Source: Larus michahellis
Lineage: Eukaryota > Chordata > Aves > Charadriiformes > Laridae
DNA length: 64,000 nucleotides
Direction: 5' to 3'
NCBI RefSeq assembly: GCF_964199755.1
Contig: NC_133896.1
Coordinates: forward strand, 66,629,142-66,693,141
Part shown: positions 26,501 through 38,500 of the stretch, one piece after another
Numbering within the stretch: position 1 is the first letter of the stretch
Layout of the letters: every line of letters begins with the position of its first letter
Position numbers and translations under genes: made by a program
The notes under the pieces: model-generated
Database searches by the model: none
Seen by the model: only the letters and a program-made list of their open reading frames with translations
What the model was told of the DNA's origin: nothing

Positions 26501-28144
26501 GTTAATACAGTTATACTTTGCTTTTCTGATAGAGACATTGCAGTGTTGGATCATTATTTGCATTTCCCTGTGGTTGTGCTATAGGGAATCTAGCGTTAGA
26601 CCATCTCCTAATGCCCGTCGTATCTGCATTTGCCAGGCAGACAGCCACAGAAGGGGGCTGAGTAATGAGCCGTGGTTCAAAGAACAGGATTTTCAACCAT
26701 TTTCAAGGACTGACGGGGGAGATTCCACCACGTAACCTCTGGTCCTAGATATCCTGTATTGAAAGGTCTGCTGAAAAATGGAAATAAGATACATGAGATT
26801 TCTTCAAAAAACTACCAGATCTACGAGAGACTCTGCTGTTGTTGAGCTTGAGCAACTGCCTTTAAAACACAGTCTCCCTTTATTTTAAGAGGTGGTTGAG
26901 AACAAAACTTACTAGTACGGGACTAATTTGGGTGGTTATAAATACAGTTGACGCTATGCAAGAGTCATACTATTTCATGGGGAACAAGGATACTAAAGCG
27001 CAAGGAGATGCAGCCTGCATACAAAACCAAGACTCTGTGGACTCATGGAGCTCTGCCTGACAAGGAGATCGCTTCTTTCTCCTTCAGAATACAAATGCCT
27101 GAAGGACAGGCTTTGGGGAGACAAGAAGAATATGGAGATGAAGCCTGGGGAAGCAGTGCATGAAAAGACTCTACTGAAATCAAGCAGAGATCGGCAGGAG
27201 CTCCTGAAAGACATTTTGCATGCTGTTAGAGCAGCTAATGCCATTTTATTTTTTATTCTGTACAAGAATGATAGCGGGGGGCGAAAAAAAAAAAGAAAGA
27301 GGGAGGCGTAATATATGCTATTGTTAAGAAGATCAGTGAGAACTGGCCCGAGAAGATCACACTTCAGAGAAACCCAATTCTGGTGCCTACACTTGCTTAC
27401 TGTATCATACACTTGTATTAACTCTCCCTACCATAAACCCTACTTAAGGTCTGCTTCCCAAGGAGCACAAAAAACACTGAAACAGCATTTTGAACTTGTA
27501 TGGTTGGATGCTCTCGGTATGTTTTCTTTTTTTGTTGTTGTTTATTCTAAACTGTGGTTCAAGGGTTTAAAGGGCAGCTAAAAGTAACTTGGCAAGTGTT
27601 TGCAAGCCTGTATCTTTCCATTCCTGTTAATGTCACTAACACGTCTCTAGCCACAGTGGTGAGCTCTGCAGCTGGCACAAGGACTGTCTCACCAGAGCTC
27701 CTTCCCTACCAGGTGGAGGACAACAGCTCCTTAGTGTCTCTTCCAGCAGACGCATGACCGACTGACTATAAGCGCTGTTTCTCCAGCTGGAGTTTCACCA
27801 TGCTCGTGAGTCCACGTGCACTCGTGAGCAAATGCCCCAGACCTTTCGGTGCCACCAGTTTAGGATCTCTGGGTACCTTCCACTGCTCCTACTGCCTGTT
27901 GTAGGAAAAACCCACACCACATTGATCTCCCCTGACCAGAACAGGCTGGTGGTTGCCTATCAAACCCTTCAGCTACCCTCAACCACACCCCACCTCCATG
28001 GCCATCACCCCTTTCACCTCCTCTGTCTCCTCTTTCCTTCCCTGGCCGTTCCCACTTCCAGGACTCCCACTTCTCTGGCCATGCAGCAAAGGATGGATCC
28101 AGCTCTCCCACAAAAACAAGGCACTGCTGGGGGGTGCCAGAGAA
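23511..28144. other. gene-poor AT-rich stretch, no gene recognised
   Basis: AT-rich unique sequence, with a poly-C/poly-A junction at 25,438-25,457. ORFs of 60-100 codons appear on both strands without recognisable content. Confidence 0.45.
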
Positions 28145-28617
28145 AGCAGACAAGGGCTACCAAGATGATTAGGGGACTGGAACACCTCTCTTATGAAGAA
28201 AGGTTGAGGGATTTGGGTCTTTTTAGTCTGCAAAAAGGACAACTGAGGGGGGATCTTATCAATGCTTATAAATACTTAAAGGGTGGGTGTCAGAAGGATG
28301 GGGCCAGTCTTTTTTCAGCGGTGCCCAGGGACAGGACAAGAGGTAACAGGCACAAACTTGAACATTGGAAGTTCCATCTCAACATGAGGAGGAACTTCTT
28401 TCCTTTGAGGGTGGCAGAGCACTGGAACAGGCTGCCCAGAGAGGTGGTGGAGTCTCCGTCTCTGGAGATATTCAAAACCCGTCTGGACACGGTCCTGTGC
28501 AACCTGCTGTAGGTGACCCTGCTCTGGCAGGGGGGTTGGACTAGATGATCTCCAGAGGTCCCTTCCAACCCCTACCATTCTGTGATTCTGTGATTCTGTG
28601 ATTCTGTGATTCTGTGA
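28145..28617 (+). mobile_element. CR1 LINE fragment, ATTCTGTG subfamily
   Basis: RT C-terminus ([20 protein letters not shown], then a stop after CNLL at about 28,512) and a 3' end that differs from the other copies: a GACTAGATGATCTCCAGAGG block and five (ATTCTGTG) tail units. It belongs to a different CR1 subfamily from the ATTCTATG copies. Confidence 0.93.
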
Positions 28618-31600
28618 CATGGTGGGTAGACAAGCTCTGGAAGGAGCCGCTTGGGTTGGGTTGTGCACAGCTCAAGTGTGTGATGTTGGTAAAATAAACA
28701 GACCAATGTCTTGGATTCCGTGGCAAGGCATGGTGGTACAAAAGTCTTAGTAAATAGTCTGCTTACCGTAAAGCTGGGAATACATTTAAATTTAGTCTGA
28801 TTTTGCTGTCTCATCTTTGGCTGTGACTGAATGGTGGCTTTGTTTATAGCACCTGTTTTCATGTACCAGTAGAGGAGCTCATGCGTAGGTGTTGTTCAGG
28901 CAAGAAAGGGTGAGTCTTTCTGGATGGTGGGGGCAGAATGAATTTGATGGGGATTCTCATTGTCAGAAAATTGAATGCCAAGTGTGTATTGAACCTGGTG
29001 AGACGGCAGCAGCATCTCTGATCTTATTTCACTTTGGAGAACCTACACAGAGAAAAAACCTATATCCATTTGTACCAGACTATTTCGGGGAAATACACTC
29101 AAAGGCTACCTTTTGTTGGTAGTGCTGAGAGATGAAAACCGTGGACGCTGAGTTTTACCGGAGCAATATGGGGATAAATGGGGTTTCTGTTGTGTCAGAT
29201 GTGAAACTTTTGACTCCCTCTTCCATCTTGTGGCTTCTCTTCCTTAGCTTTGTAGTGGTTAAGTTGCAATGCTGAAGGTACCAATCGCACCTCCACGTGG
29301 GGCCTCGAGAACTCTGTTTGTAAGCTTTTTTAGGACCGCTGCACCTCACAGATGTGAATACTCAAAATGAAAGATTTTTTTTTCCCCTCTTCCCTACTGC
29401 TTTCTTGCACTTAATATTCTTCTGCAACACCTTTAGGAGATTTACAGCATGTACCTGTCCGTATCCTATTCCTCCTACAAACAGCTTACTGACCGCTTGC
29501 TTGAGACAACATGCTTGACAAGGTGGACCTTTGCGTTTGCCATGTGTGTAGGTGATCGCTAGGAGGAACTGCTGCTTTAGCTGGCTGCTGACACCTGTAT
29601 AATCAGGGATCCATGATCACCGAGCGGCAGAATATATATGAATGCCTCATAGACAAGTCAGAGATTTACTTTTCTATTACTTGTGAAAGTAATGAGACCC
29701 CTCAGCTACACAAACGGAAGCTAGGAAAAACAAGCTTGTTTACTTTACAGTTATGGAAAAATAAACTTGATTTTTCTCCCAGTCCTCAGAGCATTGCTGT
29801 GGGAGCAGAGTAAGGTCTTTGGGAGACTTTTTACTGTGTATTTCAGAATGTTTTAAAGCTTTATTTCTTTGAAAGTTATGTGCATAGAAACCGGTTTCTT
29901 GTTGCTTCTTCCACGTATCTCTCGGTTTTCTGAAAATCTCTCAAGTAACGTACCTGTAATTACAAACTCGGATCTTGTTTGCTTTGAAAGGCTGTGCCTA
30001 ATGGGCAAACAAGTAATTAAGATTTCCAGCCAACTGTAGCCAACTTTAGCCGCAAAACTGTTTATTTCAGAGGGAGCTGGAATAATTGACTCAACTTTAG
30101 TCAGCTTTGAAAGACTTAATCAGTTGTTTCAGAATACTGGCAAAAAAAGAAAATTAAATTGGACTCACTGAATTGGGAATTGTTGATTCTAGTTTCATGT
30201 TTGAGTTTTCAGAGTTATTTAAAGTATTTCTTTCTAATATATAGTGGGCTGGGCTTTTTCACCTCTTAATTAACAAAGAAGATTTTTTTAAGGACTTGAG
30301 TCCTTAACTAAAGGAATATGCTCTTAAGATGTGTGAGACTGCCAAAGATCATAACCATCAAGGAAACTAGAAAATAGTGATCCTATTACTACCAAGATTA
30401 AAACAAAAAAGAAAATGAGGGTGAGGACTCATATGGCGAGACCGTGAAATGCAATCTGAGGAGACTGATCTGGACGTTTTTGGATAGTCACAAAGTAAGA
30501 CTTGTCAACCTTTTTCATTGACTCCAGTTTCCTTTAAACTTAAATTGGAATGTGTAATGTTTCCCTTTTTTTTCATTACTATATAGTGTAATACAGTTGG
30601 TGTTGCTATTAACCTTCAGGCAGACAGAAAATCAGTGAAGGCTGATGTATGATACACTTTTATCTGGAATTAATAGCTCTTGCCCTCAGTTTCAGAGAAA
30701 ATATTTTAAGACTTGATTTGTGATAAAGGTAGCGGGAATGAGGGGTAATGTGGCTCAGAAAAGCCATTTTCTGTTGTATTATGGCGAACTCTACTTTTTT
30801 CGGCCACAGGTGCCTCACAACACAGAAGGAATTAGAGAAAGCAGAGATAAGTAAATGCCTACAAAAGCTTAATGGTCCATAAATGGCATGTGGAGAAAGC
30901 ACGACGCTAGCTGCTCTTGAATCCCCAGTGAAGAAAAATCTCTGCCTGCTGCAAACAGCTGTTGTTACCTGTGCAGCGGATGGAACGGCAGAAGGTTGAT
31001 AAAGATGTCATGAAACCTGCTTTGTTGGGCTGCACTCCGGTGGAACCTGTGGTCAGGTGCCCCCAGTGGGACTGCTGTCAGAAATGGCATTGAAAAGTTG
31101 TGGAGGCATCCTCTGCCCAAACAGGTGGCGAAATTTCTTTACCATGGAGTGAATTTGGTGTGTCTTGACATCATTTGTAGACAGCAGCACTTGTGGGGAA
31201 AGAGGTGGGATTTCATGGGGCTAGTGAGTGGGATGACTTGTGTTTTCACAATTTCTGCTTTCTTGTGTGCCTGCAGTGCAGAGTCGGTCGTGTCATACGG
31301 ATAATGTCTGTGGAAAGGACCCACTATGCTGGGCTGCTGAAGGTACGGCTGCCAAAAAAATGGTGGAACTGATTTAGTATGAAGCCAGGTTTACAGGGCA
31401 CGCTGGGGCAACAGGTGAACAGTGAGAGGTAGGACCATCAGGTCCTTATTTTGAGTTTAAAAATGGGGGTTTCCCGAGTGGTGTTTAAACTAGTCAAGGA
31501 CATTTAGCTAATGCCCTGGTACTGCTTTGAAAAATTCAGTTGACAGTTCTATTTGAGACGCAAGCCAGTCAGGTACAGGATACTCACCGAAGTACGCTCT

Positions 31601-33260
31601 CAGGAGGCAGAAACCAGCATACCAGTGAAAGGCAAAAACATAGACAGGGTGGAAGATTGCAGCAAAGGCCATAGGTGATAACTGGGCTTGGGCTCATAAA
31701 TCACATGGCAAACGCTGATAATACCAGTGCTCTTACTGTGGAATACTGATTAGCACAAAGTAATAAGTGACAATTTAGGTCTTTCATAATCTGCTTTTGA
31801 TACAAACTGTTGCTGAAACAGATTTTTCCCATGTCCCATGTAGTTTGTTATCAGAGCTGTGCTGCGTGTGGTCTTTGGCAGCACTCTCTACAATAAAAGG
31901 CAGAGATCTCACTCTGCACATCCATCAGAAATGCCTCCCCTTCCCTCCTTTACCTATCAATATTTGGACCTATGCTCTGGTAGCTGGACCTTTTGCACAA
32001 CTGTTTTGCTTTTTGCTACCAGTGGTATTAATTTTACTCGCCTATCCTACAAGGGAGTGTCGTCTTCAAAAGAAAGGCAGAGGGAACTGGGGCAGGACTC
32101 ACTAGAAAGCATGTGCGATGCGTGCAAAGTCCTTCCTGCTGCAAAGGGAAGGTGGCAAAGTCTAGATTTGCTCAAGCTCCATGTCTGTCTAATACCTTTG
32201 GAGTCAGAAACCGCATTGGTCAGGCTAGACTTTGTATTTAGGAATGACCCTGCTCTCTCTATCTTTGGAAATGTTGCTGTCCATGGATCGGAAGGAAAGA
32301 CAGTTGGGCTCTTGTTGTCAAGGTGGAGATGAGAATCCCCTTTAGTGTTGCTGAGGCAATTAGAAATAAGGAAATCACCCAGTATTTACCAAGTTCCTGA
32401 ATCATAAAGTTAATTTTTTTGAAATCACCTATGGGGCACGTTGTTATTCTTCTCTGCTTGTGTGATTAGTGCTTTTCTATCTCTCAAGATTAAGAAACTT
32501 CTGCAGGAGTCGATGAACCATCCACAGGCCGCTGAGAAGTCAGTTGCCCCCTGAAAAATGATAAACTTTTTATTCAGCTGCATGTGTGGAGGGCTTGGTA
32601 AACAGTATCCCACCATTCTTCCCAAAATCCCATAGAAAATATTTCAGTCACTGCTAGAAACTCATTGCCACGTACCTCAGCCCTTTACTGCTGCGCCTCA
32701 TTTAAACAGAACAGCCATTCCTGCATTCCCCTGGGGAAAAAACACCCTGCTGAACGCCTGTGCATCAGCAGCACTTGCAGAATGTTCGGTAACAGATAAA
32801 TTTTACCTGGAGTGGATGGATCCTTTCCTGTGGCATAAGCTATCTGCACATACGGCCCTGGGATGCATTACGCTGTGCCCAAACAGCAAAAGATGCCGTG
32901 GTGACAGCATCTGTTTCTGAAGAAAACCTTTAGGCACAGCAGCAGAGCGAAGCCTCCACTCACCTGCAGGAAAGCGTCCCCAGGGAAGAAAATAACCATC
33001 CTGTCACCAAGAGTTTGTGATAGAAAGCAGCTCTGGGCTTTTCACTTTAGCATCGGTGCTTCCCTACCTGCCAGGGGCTGGGGGCACGGTAAAACATGGA
33101 CGGGGAGGAAAATCCAGGGGTCACGGTTCCCTGGGACTTGTGCCATGTTGTTGGCCGCCCCGTGTCTGGACAGGGACGAGACGTGGCCGGAGCTGACCGT
33201 GTTCTCGCCTCTGGAGCGTCCCAGCAGGACGCAAACCCACGCCCGCCCCCCGCCACCCCC
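28618..33260. other. gene-poor stretch, no gene recognised
   Basis: Unique sequence between a CR1 copy and the CpG island. Short ORFs only. A - strand segment ending in CCCTGGCAG|gtaggg at about 33,068 could be an exon end, but no protein was recognised. Confidence 0.4.
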
Positions 33261-34000
33261 CTTGCCGGGGACCTCGGACACGCCGGTCCCCGAGGCTGAC
33301 AGTGACCCCGCCGCCCCCCCGGCGGGTCTCCGCTGCCCCGCACCGTGCCGAGGCCGAGCCTCCCTCCCGGAGGCGGCCCTGGGGGACACTCCCCCCCTCC
33401 CCCAGCCCCGTCGGAGGCGGCGGGGCCGCGTCCGGCGCAGACAAGGGTTAACACCAGCGAGCGGAGCCGAGCGGAGCGGAGCCGATCGGGGCGCACCGCG
33501 GCCCCGCAGCGCCGCCGCCCGGCCCCTCCGCCGCCGCCGCCCCCCTGCCCCGCCGCCTCCCCTCGGCCCCGCCGCCGCCGCCGCCCCCGCCTCGGCCTCC
33601 GCCCGCCGCCGCCTCCGCCGCGCACATGGCCCCGGCCCCGGTAAGTCCGCCGGGGGGAAAGCGCGGCTCCTCGGCCGCGACAAAAGCGGGGTCGGATGCG
33701 GAGGGGGCCGGGCCGGGGCGAGCGGAGCCCCACGAAGTAACGGGCCGGGAGCGCGGCGTCTCGCCGCGGTAGGGGAACGAGGTGACATTGTCACGGCCGC
33801 CGGGGGACCGGGGCGGGCGGCGCTGGGTCGGGGGCGGGCAAGTGGCCGGGGACCCCCCGCCCGATGAGGGGCGGGCGGGCACGGTCGGGGGTGAGCCGCT
33901 CTCCGCGGCCTGCGGCCCCCCGCCGCCCCGGAGGGGAGGGCAGCCGAAAGGTGGCATCGCGGAGGGCCCGGCCGGAGCCATCTGGGTAGGGAATTCACTC
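33260..34000. promoter_or_regulatory. CpG island, orphan promoter with candidate first exon
   Basis: Very GC-rich with dense CpG, including GC boxes and short GGAGCCGAGC-type repeats near 33,465-33,490. On the + strand it contains ATG at 33,626 followed by GCCCCGGCCCCG and a consensus donor (G|gtaagt at about 33,640), which looks like the end of a first exon; the coding part would be only five codons, so it may be mostly 5' UTR. On the - strand an open frame also exists, but it is low-complexity Gly/Arg/Ala. The gene it serves is not identified; the zinc-finger gene at 43.8 kb is one possible target. Confidence 0.6.
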
Positions 34001-34628
34001 ACGTTCGGCTCCCTGTGGACAAATCTGGGCACCCCACGCGTGTACCAAGGCACGGGAGCCGAGGGTGGTGGTGGCAGGCAAGGGTGCTGCAAGGGCTGCC
34101 CCGTTGCTGGGGCTGGAGGAGCTGTCATTGTCCAGGCAGCCGGAGGGGATGCGAAGCCCCGGTGCCTGCATGCGACAGCTTTGGGCTCTTTCTAGGGAGA
34201 AGGAGCTGGGGTGCCGTGGTGAGGCCAGAGCAGCCGGTGTTTTGTTAGGGTCCCACACAGTAAGGGCTATGTGCTGGGCAGTCCTCCATATGAAAGCAAG
34301 CAAACACTCCTGTTCAGGGGCTTGCACTTTTCCCATGTGGGACCTGCCTTTGGCCTTGTGAAAGACTACTCTTCCCAGGACAAGTGGAGGACCTGTTTTT
34401 GAGATCTTCCAAGGACTTCCTTCAATGGGTAGAGGCAGAGCCTGTATTTCGCTCAGCTGTGTTTGTGTCACTCGGGCAGAGTAAAGGGAAGGTTGACATC
34501 CCCGACCCTCTCCACGGGGATGTGCTTGGTGTTGTCCATCCCCAGGGAGACCTGCCTTTGCCCCCTTTCTCCTCACAGCCCTCGGTGGAACAGATTACAG
34601 GAAGGTCTGTAGGAGGAGGGGTGAGTAG

Positions 34629-34897
34629 GGGATTGGCAACAGTTTTAAACTGAAAGAGTGGAGATTTAGATTAGATATTAGAAAGAAATTCTTTACTGTG
34701 AGGGTGGTGAGGCACTGGAACAGGTTGCCCAGGGAGGTGGTGGATGCCCCATCCCTGGAAGTGTTCAAGGCCAGGCTGGATGGGGCTGTGAGCAGCCTGG
34801 TCTAGTGGGAGGTGTCCCTGCCCATGGCAGGAGGGTTGGAACTGGATGATCTTTAAGGTCCCTTCCAACCCAAACCATTCTATGATTCTATGATTCT
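34629..34897 (+). mobile_element. CR1 LINE, short 3' end
   Basis: About 270 bases of the CR1 3' terminus (TTTAGATTAGATATTAGAAA, then the GTCTAGTGGGAGGTGTCCC block) ending in two ATTCTATG units. It is severely 5'-truncated and close in sequence to the copies at 5.4 and 22.9 kb. Confidence 0.92.
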
Positions 34898-35532
34898 CAC
34901 TTTAATGGGGGTCTCTTAAAAGCCAAGACCAACCACTGGAGTTTAGAGTAGGTTTGAGGTAGCTCTGAACTCACTGTGAGCGGAGACACAGAAAAGCAGA
35001 GCTGGTTCCTGGAGAGTTTCCACTCTGCTTTTAACAGCAACTGCTGGTTCCAGATGCTTCACATGGTTTTACTTACAGGTATATCCAGTGTTTATAAAAG
35101 GAACAGCACTTCAGCCAAAGTTCCCATAAATCAGACTCTCTGATTTTCTGAGAGAGACAAGAGGAGATTCTTAATATGAATATTTATCCTGTGTGTTTCA
35201 TAGCATCTATTTCAGAAGTAGGTGACAACCACACACAAACACCAATCCAAGGAGAATGTTAGCCCAGCAGCTCCCTTGCAGGGTAAGGCCTTCCTGCAGT
35301 TAGAGAGCACCCCTTGTGTGCATATGTGTGTCTATTCATGCACATACTTCCAAAGAAGATTCTTCCCTTAATGCTTCTGAGCAGAAACACCTATACTTCA
35401 TGAAGAAAGACTAGTGTTCTCCCATGACATTCACTGAATGACACAACAAACCCCATCTCTCAGCCAAGGACAGATAGATAGCGGTAGAGGTACAACCCCA
35501 AGCAGGAAAAAATAGTTATTATTCCATCTTGC
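34898..35532. other. intergenic, no gene recognised
   Basis: Lies beyond the 3' end of ACRBP. I searched the - strand here for further cysteine-rich ACRBP exons and found none that convinced me. Confidence 0.45.
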
Positions 35533-35538
35533 TTTATT
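35533..35538 (-). terminator. polyadenylation signal AATAAA for ACRBP
   Basis: TTTATT on the + strand, AATAAA on the - strand, at the expected distance past the ACRBP coding exons. In the spliced alternative model the TAA stop codon lies inside this hexamer. Confidence 0.5.
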
Positions 35539-38500
35539 CAAGACTAGTCATCTCCCAAATCAAACAACAGCGGGTAGAAGACAGTATCTCTTCAATACAG
35601 TTATTGCTGAGGGGAGAACATCTGTCTCCCTGAATCCTGAGCGATACCATTTCACATGCCTGGGTTTTACCGTGCACGCGGAAAAGATGGCTTTTCCCCT
35701 TGGTTCCCACACTGTTGGCCTGGGGAAGCACTGTCAACCTTGACGATGCCTGAGGGCTAGGAAGGAGGACACCTTCACTTGTTTCCATCTTCCCATACAT
35801 CCCTGAGACAGCGTGTCTGACTCGACACCACGTAGAAGAGCCACAATGGCTGACCCTCCTTTGCTGCTCACTTCTCTCTTCTGTGTCCTGTATCAGTGCT
35901 GGTTGCTGACTGAGACACACCTGCATGGTTCAGGGCCACCAGCAGCTTCTGGGCGGCAGCCTGCAACTCTTCCTCCCCCACTGCTTTCCCCATGGTCAAC
36001 AACTGCTGAAGTGTCTGCATTGCACTCTGCACATGGGTGTCTTGCAGCCTCAGGAGGAGATCTTGGAAATCAGTGGTGGGCATCTGTCTTTGCTGCTGGC
36101 CACTGGCTGCCACTTTTGTGGCTTGTGGGTCAGAAGGATTTAGTTGCATTTTCCTCGACCGTGGTGTGACCTCAGGTAAGGAGTTGGGAATCATAGCTAT
36201 TTCCGTGTGAGGGATGGGGTGGGCTGGCTGGGCCGTTGTGGGAGGTGTCGGAAATAGGGGCTGGCGACTAAAGATGCTGGACAACATGGCATCACTGCTC
36301 CTAGTCATGCCGTTGAAGGCTTGTGTGCTGTCCAGCTCAGCTTTTGTCTTTCCTGGGCATGCAATCCTCTGTGGAGGAGAAAACACACCTCTGTGGAGAT
36401 GGCGGGCCTGGGCAGTAGGCACCTAGCCACCCCCCTGTTCTGCGGGGTTAGCACTCAATGCACAATCCCATCTTTCCCATTCCCTACAAAGATGAGCCCA
36501 AGACAGGAAAGAAACCTTCATCTCCTTTCCTGGTTAAGTCTCCCCACAAATCTCTTCTTGTGACCACCAGTTGTCTTTCTCCTTACTTTTCTTCCCATGA
36601 ATCACCCGCCCTTTCTCCTGCAGTAGCCTAGATTGTCTCATCTTGCTTGGGAGTGAGAGCTGGTGATAAGGGCTGAGGTGGTCCTCAGAGGTTCATTTTC
36701 TTCAAGAATACCTTCCCCAAAGTCTCCTTTTTGTCAAGTGGCTCAAAGTGCCATCTGTCAGCTAGTCAGCTTGGTGTGAGCACCCCTGGAAAGTGGGCTG
36801 CCCATGGCTCTCTTCTGTCATCCCTGTCTTTTAGCCTCCTGTTTTCCCACTTTCTTATTTTCAAGGCTCTCCCTTTTTCCTGATCATTGCTCAGAGCATA
36901 CCATGATCTTTAGGAAACAGCTAAATAACTCACCTTAATGAAGTACCTTTTCCTAGTACAGCGATAAAAAGAAAAGGTGCAGAAGTCAGGGAAGAAAAGA
37001 GTTCCTGGCAGTTCAGAGCATATGGGCCCTAGAAAGAGGAAAACAAAGACACAAACTCAGTGATAAACTTCAGTGCTGGGGTCCCACCAGCTCTCAGTAA
37101 TAACCTCACTGTTGAATGGCATCTTCCATGAAAACCACCGTGCCATTCAGGGGCCTCCCTGAAACGCTACCGCTTCTTGGTCGTCTCCATGACCCAAGGC
37201 ATGAGAGGAGGCTGGCCCTGGGGACACACGTGGATGCAATCAAGTGTGAGAGAGGATGCTCATAAGCAGATGTCTTCTCACTGCAGGATCGCTACCCACC
37301 CCTCTCCTCCACTGGCTCACAAGTCTCCTTCCCCTTCCAGCAATCAGGTCTAGTGCTGGCCATGCAGGACCCCCATCCATCTGCCTGCCCTTGGGAGTCA
37401 CGGTTGGCTTTACCCTCAGGGATGACTCCATGGTTTTCGTACTCGTCCAGTCTCCGGACCAGGGGGTTCTGGCAGCCGTACAGTTCACGAAGGAGGCAGG
37501 CAGTGCTGGCGCGGTGGGTGGCCCGGAGGGACCTGAAGAACTGACGGTACTCCTGGTTGGAGAGTGGTGTTCCCAGCTGCTGCGCTTTCCCAGCCTGAAG
37601 GCCGTCTGTGTAGCTCCAACCCAAGAGCACTGGTGAAAAATAAAATGCAGGGAGTCAGGGGGAGAAGGAAACGCTAACCATGGCACATGCAGAGGAGCTG
37701 GAGGGCTGAACCCAGATCTCTGTTGTCTTCTCTGGGTGCAGGATCCAGCACATGGGAAATGCAGTAACAGGCTCAAGATGGGGGTCTAGACCTGGGGAAA
37801 ACCTCCTCTCCCCATGTTGAAAGGGGTGTAAGATTTTGGGGACAGTACACGGCTAAGGTACCTTGACCAAAGCTCTGGAGATTCAAATCCTGAACTGGGA
37901 GAAATGTCTTGGAAGTTATGGCTGAAACTGGGAATGTAGCTCTGCTATCAGGGCTGGAGCAAGGAGACTGGTTCCTTTCCAGATTTTGGCCTCTGAAAAT
38001 TCTCTTCCTCTGGATAAGTAGGTCCAGGCCCCTTGAGTTAATAGAGCATTCCCCAGTGGATGTGTGTATGCCCTTACAATGGTCCAAACATGGACTGAAC
38101 CCTCATGCAAAACTTACAGCCAGTTCTTCCCTGTAAAGAACATTATGAAAGCTTGTGAAATCCAACATTTGGAGGTTAGATGTGCCCAAATAAAAGCGTC
38201 ATGTGCAATCTTAATTTCACCTCGTCTTGCATATGCTTTTTATACATTCTTCAAGTACACAGCAAGCTACTCTTCTTTCCTTGAGACTTGCAGCTCCTTC
38301 AGTATAGGGAATGGACCTGCTCTGGCAGGGAATCAGTCGCTGGGGTTAGGCACTTGCTATGTGCAGGTCATCTGCCTCATTTCCCACAGCTTGGAAGGTG
38401 TATGGAAGAATGAGTCAGGCAGATGCTGGAAGGGCAAGGGTAGTTTTGTGGATACTCCTCCAAGAAGTAGGTTTTATTCCTGGCTATACCACAGAGGCTC

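Noticed and set aside
33042-34128. Several 100-318 codon ORFs on both strands
   Set aside because: GC-rich CpG-island sequence with rare stop codons; low-complexity Gly/Arg/Pro/Ala content.
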